From Cyathus striatus (taxonomy: Eukaryota; Basidiomycota; Agaricomycetes; Agaricales; Nidulariaceae): DNA of 64,000 nt. Shown piece by piece: positions 56,812 to 64,000 of the stretch. The translations under genes were made by a program, and so were the position numbers. The stretch covers positions 3,596,001 through 3,660,000 of the forward strand of contig JAOVFP010000013.1 of assembly GCA_025738555.1 (NCBI GenBank). The letters are read 5' to 3'. The notes beneath the pieces are model-generated. The model was not told where the DNA came from. It searched no databases and saw only the letters and a program-made list of their open reading frames with translations. Each line of letters begins with the position of its first letter. Position 1 is the first letter of the stretch.

Positions 56812-57123
56812 TGAAGGATGGCACTTGATGACACACTTTGGGGCTTTCAGTTTAAAGTTTCAACTGCAACATCCATTGTCTCTCTCTGTCTTATACCACT
56901 TTGTCTTTGTATTTCTTTACCCTGGTGTTCTCTAATTTGCTGAGTGCTAATCTCTTTAATTTCAGACATTACTCTGCAAGTTTCTTACTTCTCTCACCTG
57001 CACCACCTTTGCTTTCAATGCAATGCTCTCTTTTATACATTATTTTAACCCTCCTCATTGTATGTCAATCTCAAGTCAATCCTAGATCACAAAGAGGAAA
57101 TTCTAATTTTGTTTTCTAGTACA

Positions 57124-57955
57124 ATGACTAGAAAAAGTGAATCTTGGTGTATACTATATGCACCTTTCTGATGTCAAGCAGAATTCTGAACACAACTCCA
57201 CAAAGGAAAAGAGAAGGAAGTTCATGATATCAATTCTGAAGAAGATGATGCTGCTCCTTTTGTGAAAAAAAAATTATGAAAATCTCACAAGCTCAAGAAG
57301 CCTGAGAATTAGCACAAAATCATTCATACTGTCATTGCTATTTTAGACAAGCTAGAAAAAATAAATCTTCAAAAAATGCAACAATTAAAAGAGCAAAAAG
57401 AAGCCAATACTCTTCACATAGACAGTCTGGATAGGTTTGAAAAGTTATTGACTTAGGAACAAACACTTCTGGACAGACAGGAAGTTATTGGTAAGCTATT
57501 CATGTTTTTCAAAAATCAATTCTCATCACCACCTTTCCCTCCCACAGCAACCAACTCCCTGCCCACATCAACCACAAATGCTTCAACCAACTTGGAAGGT
57601 CAAAACTGTATGTTGTTTGCATCAACTACAAACACTTCCACTAGCTGGGAAGGTCAAAATTCTATGCTGCCCATATCAACTACCAGCTGAGCAGGTCAAA
57701 ACTCTATGCTGCCTGCATCAACCACAAACACTTCTTTCACTAGCTGGGCAGGTTCATCTGTCTACTCTGTAAATAATTCAATGCCATTCCCTATCAACCC
57801 CACCTTGATGTGTACAACATTGAATTCTGGGTTTTATGATCAACCTCAGTCTTCTGTCAAGAAAAGTGTTGACCAAGGACAGTGGTCAACATTGGGAAAC
57901 ACTACTGGTACCAACTATTATACTCTATCAATGATGAGATGTTTTACTTCTTTAT
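57124..57955 (+). pseudogene. Degraded gene of unknown function with coding tandem repeats
   Basis: One plus-strand frame with several stops. An acidic/basic part (KGKEKEVHDINSEEDDAAPF) is at about 57205-57265. A probable coiled coil rich in Lys, Glu and Leu (ILDKLEKINLQKMQQLKEQK) is at about 57340-57400. A Ser/Thr/Asn-rich tail contains three copies of a unit ending QNSMLP-STTNTSTSW at 57590-57750. Overlapping start codons make the true start uncertain. I do not recognise the family. The layout of basic segment, coiled coil and low-complexity tail recalls DNA-binding proteins of transposons, which is only a guess. Confidence 0.4.
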
Positions 57956-57984
57956 AAATAGCTTACATTTTGTCACAGTAACAA

Positions 57985-58264
57985 AATAAATGTATATACA
58001 TAATATAAAATTTGATGATATTTGATTTTATAACTTCCACTCTTCAAAACACTCTTTCTCCTTCAAAAAAAAATACTTTAAACACACCAAAAAAAGCGAC
58101 CAACATGGGGCTCGAACCCACAACCTTGATGCTGTGAACCCCATGTTGGTCACTTTTTTTGGTGTGTTTAAAGTATTTTTTTTTGAAGGAGAAAGAGTGT
58201 TTTGAAGAGTGGAAGTTATAAAATCAAATATCATCAAATTTTATATTATATATATACATTTATT
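57985..58264. repeat. Palindrome 1, centred on a tRNA 3'-end fragment
   Basis: Arms of about 126 bp (57985-58110 and 58139-58264) are nearly perfect complements, with a 28-bp loop. The inner ends of the arms are GACCAACATGGGG, the 3' end of a tRNA. The left side of the loop continues with the T-arm (CTCGAACCCACAACC). An open frame across it is an artefact of the symmetry. Confidence 0.9.
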
Positions 58265-59149
58265 GCTGGATATAGCAATTCTATATGATTTTATAGGTAT
58301 AACTACATCCTAAATATAATATGTACTGCAAGAAAAGCTTTAATTGATCCTGATTTGAAGTGGCTAATAGCTTCTGGGAACAAGGCATTGTATTAGTTTG
58401 TATTTATTTATTTTATTTACACAATTTGTATGCAAGGCCATATCAGATGACCCACTAAGTGTGACTAATGTGCATGTGACATTTTTAAGTCACACATGCC
58501 TCTCCAGAGCTCTTCCTTTGCCACTCAACACACTCTAGCTGGCTCTTTTGTAGCATACTCTAATAAAAATTATTTCCTATGACTTAGCACTATTTTTTCT
58601 GTTTGTAAATGTACTTGATTTATTTTAGAAGAATATTTTGGCAGGGGTTTGTCCATATCAGCTATATTATATCAAGTACATTTACAAACAGAAAAAATGG
58701 TGCTAAGTCATAGGAAATAAATTTTATTAGAGTATGCTACAAAAGAGCCAGCTAGAGTGTGTTGAGTGGCAAAGGAAGAGCTCTGGAGAGGCATGTGTGA
58801 CTTAAAAATGTCACATGCACATTAGTCACACTTAGTGGGTCATCTGATATGGCCTTGCATACAAATTGTGTAAATAAAATAAATAAATACAAACTAATAC
58901 AATGCCTTGTTCCCAGAAGCTATTAGCCACTTCAAATCAGGATCAATTAAAGCTTTTCTTGCAGTACATATTATATTTAGGATGTAGTTATACCTATAAA
59001 ATCATATAGAATTGCTATATCCAGCAATAATATATATATATAATATAAAATTTGATGATATTTGATTTTATAACTTCCACTCTTCAAAACACTCTTTCTC
59101 CTTCAAAAAAAATACTTTAAACACACCAAAAAAAGCGACCAACGTGGGG
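58139..59149. repeat. Palindrome 2, about 480-bp arms ending at the tRNA gene
   Basis: 58139-58619 and 58671-59149 are nearly identical inverted copies separated by 51 bp. The outer end of each arm is the tRNA acceptor region plus its poly(T) terminator. The right arm runs without a break into the tRNA gene at 59136-59240. The left arm is also the right arm of palindrome 1. Arms are AT-rich with no gene. Confidence 0.9.
59128..59134 (-). terminator. Pol III terminator of the tRNA gene
   Basis: Seven T on the minus strand, two bases after the tRNA 3' end. The same tract is copied into both palindromes. Confidence 0.7.
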
Positions 59150-59240
59150 CTCGAACCCACAACCTCCAGCTCTTTGGGACATCGGGTTCGAGCCCCTGAC
59201 CACCCCGGAAACTGACGCGCTACCATTGCGCCAGCCGGCC
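59136..59240 (-). tRNA. tRNA gene with an intron-like insert (anticodon CCG or uncertain)
   Basis: On the minus strand the acceptor GGCCGGC pairs, with several G-U pairs, with GTTGGTC. The D-arm is GCGC-AATGGTA-GCGC. The T-arm is GTGGG-TTCGAGC-CCCAC. If an intron follows position 37, the anticodon loop is TTCCGGA, giving CCG (Arg). The intron-like insert, about 33 nt, contains GGGGCTCGAACCC, which is complementary to the T-arm, so it may be an inverted duplication of the tRNA's own 3' part rather than a normal intron. The rest of the tRNA resembles fungal tRNA-Trp. Function is uncertain. Confidence 0.55.
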
Positions 59241-59735
59241 ACTAATAAAAAATCAGAGTTATATTTACTTGTACCAACCATTTGATTATCAGCTAGCTAA
59301 CGGCAAAGCTTTAAATATACATTCAGCACAGTATATCTATAGACTCGGACAGGAAGTCCTGAGATCGATGCTTTTATAAGGATTTATCTTTGATTTTCCT
59401 ACCTATGATTTATATGTTTTTATTTATTTTATTTATTCAAAAGGAACGCCACAGTGGTCACGTTTCAGGAATATGCAGTAACGGAAACGGAGCAAGAGAA
59501 AGCTGAAGTGAACCCGGAGAAACTGACCTCGCATGCGGCAGAGGGTGCATTATGAGATGGAGATATCATAAATTTAAAATGATAAATGAACCCTTGTGGC
59601 AACCACAGGCACAGCCTGCTACACTTGCTTTAAAACAAGCTGGTGCGGGGTACCACGGTGGTACGTACATCTCTGTCTTTAGGTTTATAGGTTACAATTT
59701 ATTGGCTTTACTTTTTTTTTAAAAAAAAAATCTAC
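59241..59735. other. Start of CpG-containing unique sequence
   Basis: Beyond the tRNA CpG dinucleotides become common and no transposon is recognised. No gene is supported here. Confidence 0.5.
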
Positions 59736-59736
59736 T

Positions 59737-60389
59737 TCACAGCTTGTTTACAGCGGCTATATAACTGAAAGAATAAATGGTACCCGACATACCGCCTAGT
59801 AAACGGTGCAACGAGACGGTATTATTTATACACGGATCATTTATACTAGCCAGCTCTACTGGAAATGCAACACTGGCCGAAGAGAATGGCGAAGAGCTGT
59901 AAATAAAGGCAGCCTCAACGAATGAGGAACTTCTCAATATGCCAAAGCGTTAAGATGACACATTACGAATATTGATACTGATATTCGAACCACGTAATGC
60001 CGCCACCGCCGTTATTACCTCTGGGTCTCTCAAGTGGAGCTACAGAAGAGTGCGAAGCAATGAGCAGGAATTCACGAGAAGGCTCAAGGATATTTTCAGC
60101 TGAAAGAGAAGCGAGTCCGCCGAAGAATCTTACTTCTAGTTCACGCATGATTGTTTAGAAAGCCGATAATTTGAAGAGACTGAAGGTTTGGATTGACACC
60201 GTGGCACACCGGAATGATGATTGATTTGATTTTTGAGAGTCGGCGGTGGTCCAGAGTATGACAAATGGTTGTATGACAGTTTGTTCCTTCAAGGCAAGAC
60301 GATTTGAAGAGGCTCAATAGCAAGAATAAGAGTTAACCCGGCAATAACCACCTCTTTGCACACGTTTCCGTCGTCTCCCGCGGCGCCAT
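59737..60389 (-). CDS. Possible small host gene, structure unresolved
   Basis: The minus strand has a TATATAT box at about 60433-60440, an ATG at 60387-60389 (MAPRETTETCAKR) and, further on, a frame from 60148 to 59963 (MRELEVRFFGGLASLSAEN). A GTATCA...GAG intron after WFEY would lead into another open stretch ending at 59737. Exon boundaries cannot be fixed by eye and I recognise no family. Normal CpG content and promoter-like features are the reasons to list it. Confidence 0.25.
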
Positions 60390-61359
60390 ATGGGAAGAAA
60401 GAGGCAGACACACAATAAGGGAAGGGAAGGCGGATATATATCCATCCAAGAAGGTCAGAGAGGAAGAACAGACGACAGTACTTTGCACCTTCTGTGCGTG
60501 AGTGCGGGTGTACTACATCCGGTGCCTTGCTTCTGAAAGTTGAATTAGAAGTCGTGTTGTCTATTTCAGCGGATGCTTTTAATTATACGAGCCGTAAGGA
60601 CTGAGCACTGAGGGTTCGGTATGTTATCATCCAGAACACATAGTGACATGAGGTATTTTGCACTTTGGTGGTCTGGGAAAAAGCCGCACAAAAGTACCCA
60701 AGACCCTTGTGTGTACCAGGGAACAGCAGCGTGCAAAGAGAAAACAAGCTGTCAATACGGTTTATTGACTATTGTGCAAAGAACAAGTGTTTACGGCGCG
60801 TGATTAGTAAGGCTTGTAAGCTGCAAGGTCGGGTGGGTAACTATAAGTTATTTATTGAAAAAGAACGCAAAGCAACGTAGTCACGGTTGTCCAGCAGAAA
60901 GAATAAGCCGCGCTTTGTAGAGTAAATTATTTCCAGGCCCATGGGGGTAGACGCAGTGACGTAGGAGCAAGGTTGGATTAACATCGGGAACTGGCAGCCT
61001 CCCCATTGTTCGACGAGAAATGAAGAATAGGTATTGATTCGAGAGCAGGGATGTGAAACCGGTGCTCTGCGCAGACGGGATGACATGGCGTACGAATAAG
61101 GAGAGCGTTGTATATTGGCGGGAGTGACCCCCGGGAGTGCGAGCGGGGGAGGGGACAATGGAGGAGAGGCAGCATTGATGTGTAGCCAATAGGGGGGAGA
61201 GGGGAATGAGAAGAGTGGCTGGGGTCCTGAAGAACAATAGGATTGTTGTGTTTGTGTGTGTTTGACTAGGGGTCGGTTGGGTAAAGCGGGAGTTGTTTGT
61301 GGGACAGAGATTATTGCGAAGAATGCAAATTAAATTTATTGCAGGCTATTGTACATCCA
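60390..61359. other. Unassigned host sequence
   Basis: Two short open frames at 60621-60880 and an overlapping minus frame at 60881-61237 show no recognisable protein and no splice support. Confidence 0.4.
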
Positions 61360-61554
61360 GCATTGTCCAATCCTTTCCACTATGCTTTTGTTCCCCATAT
61401 TCATTATAAGGCCCACCAAAACCCTCCTCCATCCAAAAAAACACTCTTGAGCTAGTCTCGTGTGTTATCCTCCATCCTCCTCCCCTCCTCCTCCTCTTCG
61501 TATATCTAACTTTTACGCGCTTTACTCCACGCTAATTTACGCCTTGTCGTCACG
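61360..61554 (+). promoter_or_regulatory. Promoter and leader of the host gene at 61740
   Basis: CCAAT at about 61367, a CATTATAAGG TATA-like box at about 61402 and a CT-rich leader (61470-61500). No ATG occurs in the leader before the donor at 61555. Confidence 0.5.
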
Positions 61555-61617
61555 GTGAGTCAAACGCGTCTTTCTCCACGTCGCATATCAATCTTACTCC
61601 ATTATTCTCTTTGCTAG
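61555..61617 (+). other. Predicted 5' UTR intron (63 nt)
   Basis: Donor GTGAGT at 61555, acceptor TTTGCTAG at 61617, with a pyrimidine-rich 3' part. Placing the intron here leaves the leader without ATG and makes 61740 the first in-frame ATG. Confidence 0.6.
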
Positions 61618-61739
61618 AAAAGTACTCGGGATCTCCCCTGTTAACCTACCTGGATAAACCCCGTCACAAAGCTTCTTTGCAGCGCTCAGAATCCGCAACC
61701 AGGTTGCCACTTTACGGATCTTTACCTAACGTCACTCCG

Positions 61740-63505
61740 ATGTCCGCTCAATCCCAGATGCTCCTCCAGGAACCGACGATGACTTATAATAACGAAAATA
61801 CCAATGAACACCAATTTATAGCCCACCCTAATAAGACTCAGAGATACCCCTTCCTTGCCAGACCTCCCCCGCCCCAGAAGGCTCGCCCCGATATTCCTCT
61901 ACCTCCCCCACCTGCTCCTGCCGCCGCTGTCACTTCCTTCGTGCCACCTTCCCCTCTCCTCCCTCGTCGTCGCTCAAAGTCCTTTGCTCACATCACAGCT
62001 TGGGCCGCTCTCGTTCAGCCAGGCTCACCTGCCCCAAGGTCTCCCCAGCGTCGTCCATCCACTTCCAGCTCCCGCCGCCCATCTCTCTCCCGCCTTCACC
62101 GAAGACCGTCCATCACCCACGCTCGTGCAACTGACGGGTCCTTCATAAACGTAACTATCGACACCGCAGCTCCTTCCCCAAATCTCTGCCTCGTACAGCC
62201 ACCCCTTCAGCGAAGAACTTTGACCTCACTGCATTCGGCTACGCCTCTGTCTTCGTCCACTTGCCCAAGACGCCTTCCACGCCTTCTCCCTTCCTAAGGC
62301 GAGACATCAACCAGGCCATGCCGCCTCCCCCGGCACCCCAGGTTCCTGTCTCCGCCAGCTACTCGCACATCCCCATCCCTCCTGTCCCAGAGAGTCCCCC
62401 GCCCAGCAAACGCACCTTGAACCGTTTCCGCTCATTTGGCATCCTCCGTCCCCGCTCCAAGTCGACCTCCACCAACATGCCCTCCTCTCCCACCAAAAAG
62501 TCCTCTTCCTCCGCTACCGCCAAGTCACGCTTCTTCTCCCCCGTGGATGTGACGAAGCGCAAGAAGGCAAAATACAACTACGTGCGCCCGCCCCCTCCTC
62601 TTGCCAACGATCTCGCGATGCTGCAGTTCTCAGAGGGAGGCACTCTCGAGTCGCATGCTCAACGAGTGATGGAGAAGCAAGCCAGGCAGGCTGCAGGGAC
62701 TCACACAGGTGCTGAGATTGGCGTCGGAGACGTCTACAGAGACGGCAAGGGTGGAGTCTGGTGGGACGTCGATGAGGAGCTTGAGTATCAGCCTCTTATG
62801 GCCGCACAGCAGACCATGGCTGATGAAGAGATCCAGTGGGTCAAGTTCACTTCTGATTCTGAAGAGGACAAGGAAAACGAAGGCATCGTTGATCTTGCTG
62901 GCGTCGATGAGCGCCGCGGATCCACGTCCACGCAGGACTCAGATTTGGATCCAAAGTACCTCGTGGAGGAACAACAGCCCGACGATGCGATTCTGTCGAG
63001 GAAGGTCGGGATGAGCGTTCTTTCTCTTCCTTCTCGTCCTCGGCGGGCTGCGAAGCACCTACACAAGCCCGAGTTTCTTGTTGATGTTGCTGCTTTTGGT
63101 CCTCGGTCGCCTAGGTCATTTGGGTTTGTTTCCAAGTCTCCTATCCCGTCCTCACACAAGCCAAAGGGCAAGGCTCGTCGTCGTCCCCCGCCTCTCAAGC
63201 TCGCTTCGCCGGCGAGTGTGCACAAGAAGCCTATCAACTCTCCCGTTGACGCGGACCGCGTGAGGAAGGAATTTATGGAGGACTCATTTGCTCCTTCCCC
63301 TTTGTCACCTGCTCCTCAACCTCAGTTACTTCAGATCCCCGAGGTGCCTATCACCCCTCAGCTGTCGTCGCTCCGTCCAGGGCTTGCATCGAAAGTCAAC
63401 CTTGCTGCATTGAGGTCTGTCGATTCGCTTGCGCTGGCTGGGAAGATGGTTAAAAAACCTTCGGTATTCAATATACGCGGAGTGTTTGGAAAGAGGATCG
63501 AGTAG
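61740..63505 (+). CDS. Conserved Pro/Ser-rich basidiomycete protein, two coding exons
   Basis: Start ATG 61740 (MSAQSQMLLQEP). Exon 1 runs to about 62150 and is Pro/Arg/Ser-rich (RRRSKSFAHI). The frame changes between 62135 and 62220. The best intron is 62151-62215 (GTAACT...GAAG, 65 nt), giving FIN-NFDLTAFGYASVFVHLP and about 566 residues; more canonical CAG acceptors at 62198 or 62210 would not keep the frame. The C-terminal part has KKAKYNYVRPPPPLANDLAM, VGDVYRDGKGGVWWDVDEE (about 62725-62780) and an end FNIRGVFGKRIE. I recognise the LANDLA and GDVYRDGKGG-WWD motifs from conserved uncharacterised Agaricomycete proteins. Serine/arginine clusters suggest phosphorylation but no enzyme or membrane domain is seen. 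The only intact-looking host gene in the window. Confidence 0.8.
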
Positions 63506-64000
63506 ATCTTCACGTCTTCAATGACGACACACGAAAATTCTCAATGTCTCGACACGCATCCTGTCTAATAATGTTCAAATAATTCCTGCTTTCTCATTGC
63601 TATCTCTGTGTCACCTCGCTGTATAGTTGTTGTATCCATATTATTATATCTCCTTAGTCACCTGTCATATACCACTTCGTGCTACGCATGAACAAATTGT
63701 ATCCTTATTGTATAGCCATTTTATTTACCACTCTTTTTTGAATAACAACGAATATTTTGAAGCTGACAGAATTGAATATGAAATCCATTGTTCGCCTGAT
63801 CTTCACCATTGTTCTGCACTGCTTTTACTTACCCTCAAGTTGAATCATATTCTGAAATTCTTGTTCCGACGGCAATGCGGGTTTGAGCCTTGTAAACTAT
63901 TGCACAGGCTATGGCCACATCCTGGAGACCTATGCCGACGGATTTGAACATGGTTACAGGGCCGTCAAAAGTATGCGCTGCCTCCGCGTCATTTGAATCC
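63506..64000. other. 3' flank of the host gene
   Basis: No gene recognised. AATAAT and ATATTATTATAT stretches after 63570 could serve in 3' end formation. The open frame at 63627-63947 has no recognisable protein. Confidence 0.4.

Noticed and set aside
58028..58237. Open frame across palindrome 1
   Set aside because: It is a product of the inverted arms and poly(A)/poly(T) tracts; no coding features.
60881..61237. Minus-strand frame upstream of the host gene
   Set aside because: Overlaps other frames, lies in a probable promoter region and shows no recognisable domain.
61611..61739. Start of the host gene upstream of 61740
   Set aside because: No ATG exists in frame before 61740; the open frame begins after a splice acceptor in the leader.
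63860..63910. GCGGGTTTGAGCC as a tRNA T-arm
   Set aside because: No D-arm, acceptor pairing or box A at the right distance.

Overview
The window looks like a repeat-rich chromosome segment of a filamentous basidiomycete, most likely an Agaricomycete. The evidence is introns of about 45-70 nt with GTRAGT donors, Tad-like LINE, chromodomain Ty3/gypsy, DIRS-type and hAT elements, degraded RecQ-like and DUF6589-like genes, and a proline/serine-rich conserved host gene at the right end. The genus cannot be told from the sequence. Family names are from recognition of motifs, not from database searches.

Layout. 0.3-5.7 kb: a 5-bp-TSD LTR family (here LTR-A) with nested insertions, and a truncated Ty3/gypsy element (gag plus LTR-B). 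6.6-7.7 kb: G-rich tandem repeat and the C-terminal end of a hAT transposase. 8.0-19.6 kb: a decayed DIRS-type retrotransposon (gag, RT-RNase H, tyrosine recombinase), whose recombinase gene is split by a 6.3-kb LINE with a 13-bp target duplication and a poly(A) tail. 20-26.2 kb: two decayed hAT transposase genes on the minus strand, the first interrupted by a terminal-inverted-repeat element and a solo LTR (LTR-C). 26.4-27.2 kb: a MITE and an LTR-A fragment. 28.1-37.7 kb: a foldback element split by a complete 9.0-kb Ty3/gypsy element (LTR-B), which carries gag and pol on the minus strand and a spliced gene with a zinc-cluster-like motif on the opposite strand. 39-46.7 kb: a third hAT transposase gene split by a 5.8-kb hAT-type element, itself containing an LTR-A copy that contains another 2.3-kb insertion. 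47-56.8 kb: a cluster of three degraded genes, namely a tyrosine-recombinase-like gene, a RecQ-like helicase and a DUF6589-like gene. 57.1-58.0 kb: a gene remnant. 58.0-59.15 kb: nested palindromes ending on a tRNA gene. 59.2-64 kb: ordinary CpG-containing host sequence with one convincing spliced gene at 61.6-63.5 kb.

Most coding sequences left of 59 kb are inactivated the same way: arginine CGA codons have become TGA, and LTR copies differ mainly by CpG to TpG/CpA changes. This points to cytosine methylation and deamination of repeats. The LINE and the solo LTR at 50.56-51.04 kb are still CpG-rich and so are probably the youngest insertions.

The strongest candidates for something undescribed are the antisense spliced gene inside the 9-kb Ty3/gypsy element, the recombinase-RecQ-DUF6589 cluster, and the nested palindrome anchored on a tRNA 3' end.
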